From assembly GCF_900880625.1 (NCBI RefSeq), contig NZ_CAAHFB010000006.1:124001-188000 (forward strand): 64,000 nucleotides of DNA, read 5' to 3'. Below are positions 36,833 to 44,503 of the stretch, piece by piece. The stretch comes from Halorhabdus rudnickae (GTDB lineage Archaea; Halobacteriota; Halobacteria; Halobacteriales; Haloarculaceae). The position numbers and the translations under genes are program-made. How positions within the stretch are numbered: position 1 is the stretch's first letter; the number at the start of each line of letters is the position of its first letter. A model generated the notes under the pieces. That model did not search any database. It had not been told where the DNA came from and saw only the letters and a list, made by a program, of their open reading frames with translations.

Positions 36833-38134
36833 TCAGTCACCCTCTTGCGTTCGGGTCGGTGAGTCGGAGGTCGGCCGTTCGATCGGGACAGCTTCGCTGA
36901 GTGAGAGGGATTCGTACCGGTCGGGACTGCGTTCGGACCGGAACTTGCGAAGTTCGAGGCCCGGATCGACGCCGTCCCGTTCAGGGCAAAACTCGACGAC
37001 GACGTCCGCGAACTGTTCGGTGACACCCCGTCCGTCGGTCGCTGATGGTGTCTCGAGACAGTGCAACACGGCGAGTCCCGCCGTGTCCGCAACTCGTTCC
37101 GCAAGCACGTTGAGAAAGTCCACGTAGTCCCGACGACCGATTGTCTCCAGCGGGTCGACAGCGTCGACGACGAGGTTCGCGCCCTCGGGCAGGTTCTCGA
37201 TCAGTTCCGTCGCTGTTCCCAGTGGCGCGTCGCTATCGAGTTCGCGGATCGTGGGGTTGCCGACCTCGACGGGGGACGACGCCAGAGCGTTCCGGACGGT
37301 AGCCTCGGACCGTTCGCTGGTGAGGTAGAGTGTCCCGCGCGTGGCCGTCAAGTTATAGAGGAGCAACTCGGCCTGGCTGGCCGGCGGGGCCTCCAGAGCC
37401 ACGACGCCACCGCAGGGAACCCCACCACCGAGGAGTCGATCGAGACCAACGACCCCGGTCGGGAGACGGTCGGGACGCTGGGGAACACCCGTGTCTGCCG
37501 TGGCCGATCCAGTGACGCCTCTCAAGTCCTTTGCCACCTCCTGAAAGGCCTCGATCGCGTCGTCGACGAGCGGCGAGTCGCGGTCCGGAACCGCCCCCAA
37601 CGTCTCGGCGTCGAGTTCGGCCGCCAGCTCGTCCGGCACCGTCTCACACCGATTGAATACGACCCCGGCGATCGAGATATCGAGTCGGTCGGCGGCGTCG
37701 ATCGTCGTGCGGGCCGCCTCGAGGCTTCGTTCGGTACCGGTCGTGACGACTACCGCGTGATCGGCCGCGGCAAGCGGCTCGACGACATCTGGGCCCACAC
37801 CCGACGGACAGTCGACCAGCACGTCGGCGGTCTCGTAGTCGAGCCGTTCCAGCACCGCCGCCTGATCGACCGTCTCGCCGGATCGCTGTGCGGTGATAAC
37901 GCCGACGCCTGGGACGCCCGGTACGCCCTTGGCCACCGAAGCTACGTCTGTCTGCCCGTCCAGAGCGGCGATCGTCGGTTCGCGATCGACATCGGCCGTC
38001 GTGTGCAAGTCCGGGAGTTGTCTGTCTGCGTCGACCGCGATGGTCGGTCTGCCACTGTCGGCGAGGGCCTTCGCCAGGCCAAGCGTCACAGTCGTCTTCC
38101 CACACCCACCTTTCGCCCCGGCAATCGCAATCAT
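36833..38134 (-). CDS. Fusion of MinD-like ATPase and RecA/KaiC-like domain
   Basis: 433 aa. N-terminal MinD domain: MIAIAGAKGGCGKTTVTLGL with Lys8 and Lys13, then ADVLVDCPSGVGPD. C-terminal RecA-like domain from about residue 245 begins RLPTGVVGLDRLLGGGVPCG, the usual KaiC/RadA entry, but the P-loop position has ALEAPPASQAELLLYNL with no GKT/S, so this half is probably catalytically inactive. LNVLAERVADTAGLAVLHCL follows. The start is 38134; the longer open frame upstream is a shadow of the zinc-ribbon genes. Convergent with the MinD gene (25-bp gap). Confidence 0.83.
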   Translation of the reverse strand: MIAIAGAKGGCGKTTVTLGLAKALADSGRPTIAVDADRQLPDLHTTADVDREPTIAALDGQTDVASVAKGVPGVPGVGVITAQRSGETVDQAAVLERLDYETADVLVDCPSGVGPDVVEPLAAADHAVVVTTGTERSLEAARTTIDAADRLDISIAGVVFNRCETVPDELAAELDAETLGAVPDRDSPLVDDAIEAFQEVAKDLRGVTGSATADTGVPQRPDRLPTGVVGLDRLLGGGVPCGGVVALEAPPASQAELLLYNLTATRGTLYLTSERSEATVRNALASSPVEVGNPTIRELDSDAPLGTATELIENLPEGANLVVDAVDPLETIGRRDYVDFLNVLAERVADTAGLAVLHCLETPSATDGRGVTEQFADVVVEFCPERDGVDPGLELRKFRSERSPDRYESLSLSEAVPIERPTSDSPTRTQEGD

Positions 38135-38183
38135 ATCGGGGTTTGTCCCGTCTTCCCTTTTGAACCCGGACCCGATCGCTCGG

Positions 38184-38351
38184 TCACTCGATCGCGTGAA
38201 CGTCCTCGCCCCCGCAGTCGGGACAGGTTTCGTAGGCTGTGTAGAACTCGGCGTCGCAGTCGCCACAGCGATGAGTCGGCGCCGAGGCGTTCTCGGTGGC
38301 GTCCTGCTTGAAGGACTCGACCTTCCGGCCGAGGTTCTCGAACAGTCCCAT
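38184..38351 (-). CDS. Small zinc-ribbon protein, 55 aa
   Basis: Reads MGLFENLGRKVESFKQDATE then HRCGDCDAEFYTAYETCPDC and ends DVHAIE. The CxxC...CxxC pair is a rubredoxin-like zinc knuckle following a short amphipathic helix. Too short for many gene callers. It is transcribed in the same direction as the MinD-RecA fusion, 49 bp upstream, and may be co-transcribed. Function unknown. Confidence 0.75.
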   Translation of the reverse strand: MGLFENLGRKVESFKQDATENASAPTHRCGDCDAEFYTAYETCPDCGGEDVHAIE

Positions 38352-38444
38352 AGGCCCGAAACGGTTGCGAGCGGCAAAAACGTGGCCCTCCGTGGCACAG
38401 CGGACTGACAGCGAACATCCCGAAGGTACCCGACTTCCGGTAAA

Positions 38445-38891
38445 CTACTCCGCCTGGTCGACCCCCAGCGCACGTAGTTCGTCGAGCGTCGGTCCCTCGA
38501 AAGAGTCCTCGAGCAGGCCGACCAGGACGACGAGTCCGAGTGCGCGCTGGTCGGCCTCCGGGAGATCGGTATCTGGAGAAAGATCACGATCCAGGGCGCC
38601 GAGGTCCTCGTCGTCGAGGTCTATCAGTTCCGAGAGGTCGAGCGCCTCGATCTCGGCGAGATACGAGAGGTCGGCAACGGCGGCACCCAGGTCGGCACGG
38701 AGAGCCTCGTGGTAGGCACTCGACGGGTCGAGCGGACGCGCGCCGTGACGGACCCCCTGAAGGTACTGGACCGATGTCCGGCGGAAAAAGCCCTCCCGAG
38801 ACTCGTCGTCCACCGACAGCCGCTCCCCACACCGATCACAGAAGCGTGCTCCCTCGTCCGAATCGGCCCCACAGTAGGGACACTCGATCAT
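38445..38891 (-). CDS. Zinc-ribbon protein with acidic helical domain, 148 aa
   Basis: Starts MIECPYCGADSDEGARFCDR followed by CGERL, a double CxxC zinc ribbon (Cys4, Cys7, Cys18, Cys21). An acidic helical region follows (DLSYLAEIEALDLSELIDLD). No membrane segment and no enzymatic motif. Probably a small adaptor or regulator; upstream of the 55-aa zinc protein on the same strand, 93 bp apart. Confidence 0.78.
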   Translation of the reverse strand: MIECPYCGADSDEGARFCDRCGERLSVDDESREGFFRRTSVQYLQGVRHGARPLDPSSAYHEALRADLGAAVADLSYLAEIEALDLSELIDLDDEDLGALDRDLSPDTDLPEADQRALGLVVLVGLLEDSFEGPTLDELRALGVDQAE

Positions 38892-38971
38892 ACGTCCGCG
38901 TTCGATCTATCCCATCAATTGCCTTTCGACGGGCCGTAACCACTAATATTCCTTATGATGAATGATTATGT

Positions 38972-39130
38972 ATGCCCGGGCCAGAGGCTGTGTGGAAATA
39001 TCTGGTCGCGAATGCGCCGGGAGAAGGCGACGACACGGTTCCCGCTGGCACCCGGTGCCGTCGCCTTCGTTCGGACCGTCGTCCGAGAGGGCACAGATCG
39101 ACGTCCCGGGGCGAGGAAGACAGGGTGTAG
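38972..39130 (+). CDS. Possible leaderless small gene, 52 aa
   Basis: ATG at 38972 lies 27 nt after the first A of a TAATATT box (38944-38950), normal leaderless spacing. The first half, PEAVWKYLVANAPGEGDDTV, has haloarchaeal composition. The second half becomes Arg-rich and chance-like (RSDRRPRGHR), so the gene may be a truncated remnant. I do not recognise it. Confidence 0.3.
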   Translation: MPGPEAVWKYLVANAPGEGDDTVPAGTRCRRLRSDRRPRGHRSTSRGEEDRV

Positions 39131-39168
39131 CCGGGAAGGGTTTAGTGCCGGGGACCGAAACGAGGGAC

Positions 39169-39825
39169 ATGGACCAGCCGGATGATGCCGGGGAGTTGCC
39201 GGGGATGCTCGTCGAGGAGTACCTCGAGCGGGAGACGGGCGTGCGCGCCCTGCTGGACGATCTCGAGCGCCAGGCGCTGGAGGGAAATCACGAGGGCGTC
39301 CGTGAGCGTGTCCGGGGACTCGCCGAAGAGAACCGGAGTGTCTTCTTTACTGTCGCGTTGAGCCTGACCGGGTCGGCACAGTTCTTCGGCGACGTCGAGT
39401 CACAGCTTGACGTGACTGCCGCCGACCGGCTGCGCGACCTAGCCGACACCTATCCCGCATTGGCAGAGCCCTTCAGCGTCGTCCGCAACGAGCAGGCCCG
39501 CGACCGCCGCAATCCCGTCACCGGCCTGGAGACGACGACGAGCTACCACGCCGAGGAGGCCCTCCCACTCATCCGCTACACCGTCACCTCGGGCAACGTC
39601 GACCTCTACGAAGGATGTGAGTCACCTGAAGAAGTGCTGGGCGTCGCCACGCAGTTCGTCCGGTCGACGACCGACGCCCTGGAAGCCGCAATGGACGACG
39701 ACTTCTCGGTCAACACCGAAGAGCTGAGCAACCTGATCGACCGCCGGGAAGAGCTGGAGTCAGAACTCGATCGCCTGCGAGGGCAGATCGACGAACTCCG
39801 GCGGCGACCGGTCGGCGACGAGTGA
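39169..39825 (+). CDS. Conserved-looking hypothetical protein with C-terminal coiled coil
   Basis: 218 aa from ATG at 39169, supported by a TTTAGTG box 25 nt before it. It is acidic and largely helical, ending in a coiled coil of about 30 residues (NLIDRREELESELDRLRGQI). No signal peptide, membrane helix or catalytic motif. It stands alone, convergent with the PLP enzyme (19-bp gap). The upstream in-frame extension to 38962 is Arg/Cys-rich and not part of the gene. Confidence 0.72.
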   Translation: MDQPDDAGELPGMLVEEYLERETGVRALLDDLERQALEGNHEGVRERVRGLAEENRSVFFTVALSLTGSAQFFGDVESQLDVTAADRLRDLADTYPALAEPFSVVRNEQARDRRNPVTGLETTTSYHAEEALPLIRYTVTSGNVDLYEGCESPEEVLGVATQFVRSTTDALEAAMDDDFSVNTEELSNLIDRREELESELDRLRGQIDELRRRPVGDE

Positions 39826-39844
39826 GTGACGGCGGACGTGGCCC

Positions 39845-40954
39845 TCACGTTTCCAATGCGTCGAGCAACCGATCGACGTCGTCCTCGGTGTTGAACACGT
39901 GGACGGACGCGCGAACGGCGTCGGGATACGGAAGCGATCGAACGACCACGCCTGCCTCCGCGAGGCGTTCGACCGTCGCCTCGGGATCGTCGGCGTCGAA
40001 GGTGACCAATCCCGACTCGTAGGCCTGCGGGCTGATGAGTCGGTCCTCCAATCCGTCTTTCAGACGGTCGGTCAACCGTTCGATCCTGCCCTGGACAGTC
40101 TCCATCCCGATCGCCTCCAACAAGTCGATCGCCGCGGCCAGGCCGACGTGGGGAGTTGGCGAGGTCGTCCCGAGTTCGAATCGCGGGGAGCCAGATTTAT
40201 ACTGATAGGCCGACGCTGACGGATCCTCGACGCTTCGGTAGCCGATCTGTCGCGGCGTGAGCGTGTCGATGGCGTCGGCATCGACGTAGAGAAAGCCCGC
40301 GCCCATGGGGCCAAGTAACCACTTGTGGCCCGACCCGGCGACGAAGTCCGCATCCCACGCGTCGAGGTCGACGGGGCGCTGGCCCGGGGACTGCACGGCG
40401 TCAACGAGGACCTGCGCGCCCGCGTCGTGGGCGATCTCGACCGCCTCCTCGACCGGCAGGCGGGTGCCATGACTCCAGGTGACGGAACTCATCACGAGCA
40501 GACGGGCGTCCGCAATCGCCGAGCGGAGTTCGTCGAGGTCCACTCGACCGTCGGTCGTCTCAAGCGTGCGTACCTCGACGCCGTGCAGGTCGGCCATACG
40601 CTCGAAGGGCAAGACACCTGCCGAGTGTTCGAGATCCGTCCGGACGATCACGTCCCCCGGTTCCCAATCGATCGAAGCAGCGATCAGGTTGATCCCGTCG
40701 ACCGTGCTCCCCGTGAGTGCGATCGTCTCCGGCGGGACGGAGAGAAAGCCAGAGACCGTTTCGCGGACGGCTTCATAGGTGTCCCAGGAGTGGGGGTACA
40801 TCCCCTCGGAAACTGGTGCTTCGAAGTTGTGATGCTCCAGCCAGTCAGTCACCGCCTCGACGACCGGCCGCGGGGCGGGACTGCTCGCGCCGGTGTTGAG
40901 ATAGGCCACCTCGTCCGTGACAGGCATGGCTGCGCGGAGTTCCGTCGGGTCCAT
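39845..40954 (-). CDS. Class V aminotransferase / cysteine desulfurase-like PLP enzyme
   Basis: 369-aa PLP enzyme of the aminotransferase class V fold. The cofactor lysine is Lys211 in GSGHKWLLGPMGAG. VLVDAVQSPGQRPVDLD carries the Asp that contacts the pyridine nitrogen, and TGSTVDGINLIA is a phosphate-binding segment. It resembles SufS/isopenicillin-N epimerase-like members. I see no obvious catalytic Cys loop typical of desulfurases (the C-terminal part lacks a conserved RxGxHC), so desulfurase activity is doubtful. No suf genes adjoin. Confidence 0.82.
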   Translation of the reverse strand: MDPTELRAAMPVTDEVAYLNTGASSPAPRPVVEAVTDWLEHHNFEAPVSEGMYPHSWDTYEAVRETVSGFLSVPPETIALTGSTVDGINLIAASIDWEPGDVIVRTDLEHSAGVLPFERMADLHGVEVRTLETTDGRVDLDELRSAIADARLLVMSSVTWSHGTRLPVEEAVEIAHDAGAQVLVDAVQSPGQRPVDLDAWDADFVAGSGHKWLLGPMGAGFLYVDADAIDTLTPRQIGYRSVEDPSASAYQYKSGSPRFELGTTSPTPHVGLAAAIDLLEAIGMETVQGRIERLTDRLKDGLEDRLISPQAYESGLVTFDADDPEATVERLAEAGVVVRSLPYPDAVRASVHVFNTEDDVDRLLDALET

Positions 40955-41062
40955 GGTCGAACGAAAGAGCGGAAGGTACGTGAACCCGGCGAAGGGGACG
41001 ACACGGGGGGAGTCAGCGTCCCGTGGAGACAGGCGACCGGAGGCTGGCGACAGCCCGCAGAG

Positions 41063-41413
41063 TCAAGCGATCACGAAGGAAACAACCACCGTCCCGAGAC
41101 CGACAGCAAGCAACGCGCCGACGAGGTGTCCCGTCGCGTTGGTGAGCGCCCGACGGCGCCGACCCGTCTCGTAGAGCCGGACAGTCTCGAAGGCGAACGT
41201 CGAGAAGGTCGTGAACGCGCCACAGAACCCGGTCCCCAGGGCCAGCGCGATCGGATCGCCGACCGGCGCGGCGACGATGGCCCCGAGAAGGAGACTCCCG
41301 AGGACGTTGACCGCGAAAGTATCGGCATGCTCGCGTTCGAGTCGCTGCCCGACCGCGTGGCGGGCCAGCGCCCCGAACGTTCCGCCGATACCAACCAGGA
41401 CGGCGGGATTCAC
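41063..41413 (-). CDS. crcB: Fluoride ion channel subunit CrcB/Fluc (1)
   Basis: 116-aa, four-helix membrane protein exporting fluoride. Family motifs are GGTFGALARHAVG (the GGxxGAxxR type), NVLGSLLLG and GFCGAFTTFSTFAFE, which carries the Phe-box and the TM3 break. It overlaps the partner gene by 4 nt. Haloarchaea often carry two small Fluc subunits that assemble as antiparallel heterodimers (established for paired Fluc genes). Confidence 0.92.
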   Translation of the reverse strand: MNPAVLVGIGGTFGALARHAVGQRLEREHADTFAVNVLGSLLLGAIVAAPVGDPIALALGTGFCGAFTTFSTFAFETVRLYETGRRRRALTNATGHLVGALLAVGLGTVVVSFVIA

Positions 41414-41796
41414 GCGATCATCCCCCTGGTGACGGCCCGTCCGGCGAGGATGCCGGCGACCCCGAGCGCGTAGTTCGCGAGGACGTTCCCGACTGCCCAG
41501 GCCGGCGAGAGCGAGGCTGTCTGGACGGCGAAGGTACTGTAGGTGGTAAACGAGGAGAGAAAGCCAGTTCCGACGATCAATCGAGTCTCCGTCGACAGCA
41601 CATCGGCGAGGCGCGCCTCGTAAAGGACGATCCCGAGCGCGAAACTACCCAGAGCGTTGGCTGCCAACGTCCCGAGGACGGCGTCGGGCAATCTGGCGGC
41701 GAGCGCGTACCGCAAAATCGCGCCCGCGAACCCACCGATTGCGATGAGAATCACGGGTTCAACACGTTCGAGCGCGTGTGTCTCGCCGGTCGTCAT
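41410..41796 (-). CDS. crcB: Fluoride ion channel subunit CrcB/Fluc (2)
   Basis: 128-aa second subunit: GGFAGAILRYALA, NALGSFALG and GFLSSFTTYSTFAVQ. First gene of the pair; its stop codon overlaps the start of the other subunit. I see no fluoride riboswitch upstream. Confidence 0.92.
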   Translation of the reverse strand: MTTGETHALERVEPVILIAIGGFAGAILRYALAARLPDAVLGTLAANALGSFALGIVLYEARLADVLSTETRLIVGTGFLSSFTTYSTFAVQTASLSPAWAVGNVLANYALGVAGILAGRAVTRGMIA

Positions 41797-41858
41797 CGAG
41801 CGTTGCTACTTGCGTCGAGTATTCGTGCGTTTCGAAGTGACCGTCTGCCCGCGTTCGC

Positions 41859-41960
41859 TCACGCTCGACGGCCAGCGCACTCGCTCCAGCCACAATCGGG
41901 ACAGAACGGACAGCCCTCGAAGGGGTGGACGCGCTCGCTCCCGCAGTCCGGACAGGTCAC
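41859..41960 (-). CDS. Tiny zinc-ribbon protein, 33 aa
   Basis: From a GTG at 41960 the frame reads MTCPDCGSERVHPFEGCPFC then PDCGWSECAGRRA. It has two CPxC-type knuckles, a complete zinc ribbon in 33 residues. The GTG overlaps the stop codon of the preceding gene as GTGA. Similar minimal zinc-finger proteins are known in haloarchaea. Role unknown. Confidence 0.7.
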   Translation of the reverse strand: MTCPDCGSERVHPFEGCPFCPDCGWSECAGRRA

Positions 41961-42145
41961 GCCGATCCCTCCCCGACGGTGAGCGCGTCGTCTCGCTGCT
42001 GGCAATCAACGACGTGCAGTCGATCCCTGTTGCAGACCCGGCAGTGATGCCGGACAGGGTGGGGACCGGGCGAGGCGTCGTCGATCGTCACCGTTCGATC
42101 CGTCCGACAGACCCGACACGTGACAGACAGCGTCTGCAGTGTCAC
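41957..42145 (-). CDS. Small zinc-finger protein, 62 aa
   Basis: From GTG at 42145: MTLQTLSVTCRVCRTDRTVT, then HHCRVCNRDRLHVVDCQQRD, ending VGEGSA. Two CRVC knuckles should bind one zinc. Both ends overlap neighbouring zinc-protein genes by 4 nt (GTGA), so all three are translationally coupled. The upstream open frame to 42355 is a shadow. Confidence 0.7.
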   Translation of the reverse strand: MTLQTLSVTCRVCRTDRTVTIDDASPGPHPVRHHCRVCNRDRLHVVDCQQRDDALTVGEGSA

Positions 42146-42414
42146 ACCTCCCCCCTCCGGTCGAGATCCTTGTCGTAGGGACCGACGCGATCGTGGAGGT
42201 TCACGCGTTCGCGGGCGATCAGGCGATCGTCGCGCACGTCTCGCAACTGGTCGAACACTCCGTCGGTGCTGTCCATTCGCGCGCAGGTTCGACACCAGAA
42301 GTGGTGGTTCGTCGGCTCCCACGTCGTGTGCCCGTTCGGGCACCTGAAGCGCCACCTGTCGGTCCGATCTTCGATGTTGACGGTCGCGACGGCCTCGTCA
42401 TCGGGCATATCCAC
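42142..42414 (-). CDS. Small zinc-finger protein, 90 aa
   Basis: First of three coupled zinc-protein genes. The central motif is FRCPNGHTTWEPTNHHFWCR followed by TC, giving a C-x3-H ... C-x2-C type site. The C-terminal half is charged and helical (VRDDRLIARERVNLHDRVG). A start at 42408 (second Met) is equally possible. Probably a regulatory or adaptor protein; family not identified. Confidence 0.72.
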   Translation of the reverse strand: MDMPDDEAVATVNIEDRTDRWRFRCPNGHTTWEPTNHHFWCRTCARMDSTDGVFDQLRDVRDDRLIARERVNLHDRVGPYDKDLDRRGEV

Positions 42415-42590
42415 CCGGGACTGACGGATGGGAGTCTAAAGGATCGAATCCTGCAGCGGAGTGAAAGTGGAACTGGTCCCGTGGAGCTTCCGCCGAGCGC
42501 AAGCGGGGACGCCTCGCGACTTCCATAGGGCGAGCGGTGCAACCGTGAGCGAGCAAGGCGGTCAATCGGAGCGATTTCGGTGATCAAAAA

Positions 42591-42733
42591 CTGCGTCACC
42601 CCCTCCCTGATCGCACCCGTTTCGGGATGCTGGTAGCGGAGTTTGAGGTGCTTCCCGTTCGATCGACGGGATAGTAACACATCTCGATCAATACCGATGC
42701 CACTTCGTCGCCTGTGAACCGGGGCTGACTCAT
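42591..42733 (-). pseudogene. hicA: Decayed HicA toxin
   Basis: ATG at 42733 starts MSQPRFTGDEVASVLIEMCY then YPVDRTGS, the N-terminus of a HicA mRNA interferase. About 42648-42656 the frame shifts, and the sequence continues in another frame as HLKLRYQHPETGAIREGVTQ. HicA toxins have G-S-H in the catalytic dsRBD-like strand exactly where the break falls, so activity is lost. Its start overlaps the antitoxin stop (ATGA), the normal hicBA arrangement. The remainder down to about 42450 is unreadable. Confidence 0.65.
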
Positions 42734-42983
42734 CCGTCGAACCAGGGAGCGTCGGGTTCACGTGGCTCGTCTGGAACCGTTTCGGGATCGATCCCCACTC
42801 ATGGAGGTCTTCGTCGGTGACGGGGTCACCGATTTCGCCCTTGTGCAGGGAGACTGCCTCGTCGAGATTTGTCAGCGCAGCCTGACGCGTCACCCCACAG
42901 CTCGCGACGCCGGTCTCTTCGTCAATCGCCGACCACGCGCCGCTGTCTTCTTCGATCAGGCGGATCTCGCGACCCGTACTCAT
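42730..42983 (-). pseudogene. hicB: Frameshifted HicB-type antitoxin
   Basis: ATG at 42983 starts MSTGREIRLIEEDSGAWSAI, then ASCGVTRQAALTNLDEAVSL, a HicB partial RNase-H fold. One base is missing in the CCCC run near 42793-42796. After it, the proper continuation GIDPETVPDEPREPDAPWFD-G-stop lies in the next frame and ends at 42730. Both partners of this toxin-antitoxin pair carry single-base lesions. Confidence 0.65.
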
Positions 42984-43095
42984 AAATGCCGCTACGTTAA
43001 CGGCCCGGATATGCGTCCGAGGCTTGTAACATAACCAGATCTTTTCTGTCTGAATTATCCACAATCACTATCTCTATCAATGGAAACTAGAACAC

Positions 43096-43983
43096 ATGGG
43101 ATACTCTGGAAAATTTGAGGGGTTGGTGCCGAGGGAGAAGCGAACAGTCTGGAGATATGTGGACTATTCTAAATTAATGTGGATATTAAGCCAAGGGAAG
43201 CTACATTTTCATAGGGGCGATCTCTTTGACGACCCCTTCGAAGGAACACTACCAGAGATTGTAGCTAAAGCCCGGAAACAAGCATATATAGAGGATTACG
43301 ACTCTCCGGAAACGATGGAAGAGATCCATGCTGAAACAACTAAGCAGATCCGCCAAGATGTTTTCTTAAATTGCTGGCACGTTAATGGACATGAATCGGC
43401 GGGTATGTGGGAGATATACAGCAATACAGACAAGTCTATTGTGATTAAATCAACGATTGGTGATCTGATATCTGCTTTAGAACAGACTAGCAAGCGGATT
43501 TTGATGGGTGAAGTTACATATTTGGACTTCGATAGTACGGGTCGAAAACAAGAAAGAAAGCTCGAAGAATTCAGCAAGCAAATCCCGGACTCGGCATCAA
43601 CTCCTGCGGAGCCATTCTTGTTAAAACGTAACAGTTTTCGCCATGAACCAGAATTTCGTCTGTTGATCATTGATCCGACTCTGTTGAGTGAACGTGAGTA
43701 TGAAGATCTGAAATACAATATAGAATTAGATGGGGTCAACCGAAAAATCCCACTCATGATATCAAATGGTCACGAGGAGGGATTTTATTATGCTCTTAGA
43801 GAAAGGGATACAACAGGTTTCAATATAGATATCAATACCAGTGAGTTGATAAACGAGATACGGATCTCTCCTGACGCTCCTGCATGGTTTAAAGATGCGG
43901 TGGAGGCCACAGTAACAGCGTCGTCTGATTTAGGGAAAGAACAGGTGAATTTCTCTGAACTTCGAGGAGAGTCAATTTACTGA
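43096..43983 (+). CDS. DUF2971-type protein, AT-rich, probably acquired
   Basis: 295 aa. Features are VWRYVDYSKLMWILSQGKLH, FHRGDLFDDPFEGT, NCWHVNGHESAGMWEIYSN, TDKSIVIKST and LLKRNSFRHEPEFRLLIID, the conserved pattern of DUF2971 proteins, whose activity is unknown and which are often found in mobile and defence islands. Codons are AT-rich and the protein has far fewer acidic residues than its neighbours, so it was probably transferred from a non-halophile or a virus. It lies between the decayed hicAB and tRNA-Ile. Confidence 0.78.
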   Translation: MGYSGKFEGLVPREKRTVWRYVDYSKLMWILSQGKLHFHRGDLFDDPFEGTLPEIVAKARKQAYIEDYDSPETMEEIHAETTKQIRQDVFLNCWHVNGHESAGMWEIYSNTDKSIVIKSTIGDLISALEQTSKRILMGEVTYLDFDSTGRKQERKLEEFSKQIPDSASTPAEPFLLKRNSFRHEPEFRLLIIDPTLLSEREYEDLKYNIELDGVNRKIPLMISNGHEEGFYYALRERDTTGFNIDINTSELINEIRISPDAPAWFKDAVEATVTASSDLGKEQVNFSELRGESIY

Positions 43984-44349
43984 ATGCTTGCCACTACTTC
44001 AAATATTCCCTGCGGTGTATTTTGAAGAAGTGGCCCTAGACACACTCCTAAGAGAGAACCAAACGCGAGCGTCGCCACTATCTGGGGATCGGGACGTTCC
44101 CGGCCCTCGGGCGGCTACCTGCTACGGGCGTGAGGCATTGACGCGGTTCCGGTCCTGAAAGCGAATGCTAGACGGACAATAATGGATTCAGAAATCAGTA
44201 CCCGTTTCGAGCATACGCGCGAGCGAAGCGAGCGCGTTTCACTGCGAGCGGACCAACGGCCCGCGAGCAGGTGTTTTTGGTCCAGATTTTTGCAAGGAGC
44301 GGTTCGCGAGCGTAGCGAGCGAACCCTCCGCAGTAAAAAGGTGGTATAG
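43984..44349. other. Non-coding stretch between the DUF2971 gene and tRNA-Ile
   Basis: No gene seen on either strand. It contains haloarchaeal intergenic filler: GCGAGCGAAGCGAGCGCG (44219-44237) and GCGAGCGTAGCGAGCGAACC (44308-44327), each a near palindrome, flanking GTGTTTTTGGTCCAGATTTT (44271-44290). It borders the 3' end of tRNA-Ile, an expected integration site. Confidence 0.6.
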
Positions 44350-44423
44350 TGGGCCAAGCCGGATTTGAACCGGCAGCCTCCCGGTTATCAGCCGAGCGCT
44401 CAACCTGATTGAGCTATTGGCCC
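44350..44423 (-). tRNA. tRNA-Ile (anticodon GAT)
   Basis: Acceptor stem GGGCCAA (44423-44417) pairs with TTGGCCC (44357-44351), discriminator A. Anticodon stem CTCGG/CCGGG has one G-T pair, and loop CTGATAA holds anticodon GAT. The T-loop region is GGTTCAAATCC. No intron and no encoded CCA. Upstream on the minus strand a CGCTTAATGG box (about 44453-44462) fits a tRNA promoter. Confidence 0.95.
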
Positions 44424-44503
44424 AGGTGAGCGCATCAGGGCGTACCGGAGGGGTACCATTAAGCGTTTCTTTTCGGCGGCGACATCCGGATCCCGCATGA
44501 CAG

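Noticed and set aside
40325-41473. 382-codon plus-strand open frame
   Set aside because: Antisense to the PLP enzyme and the fluoride channel gene; Arg/Gly/Asp-rich shadow.
41797-41858. Fluoride riboswitch upstream of the crcB pair
   Set aside because: No crcB-motif pseudoknot pattern seen in the short leader, and leaderless starts are usual here.
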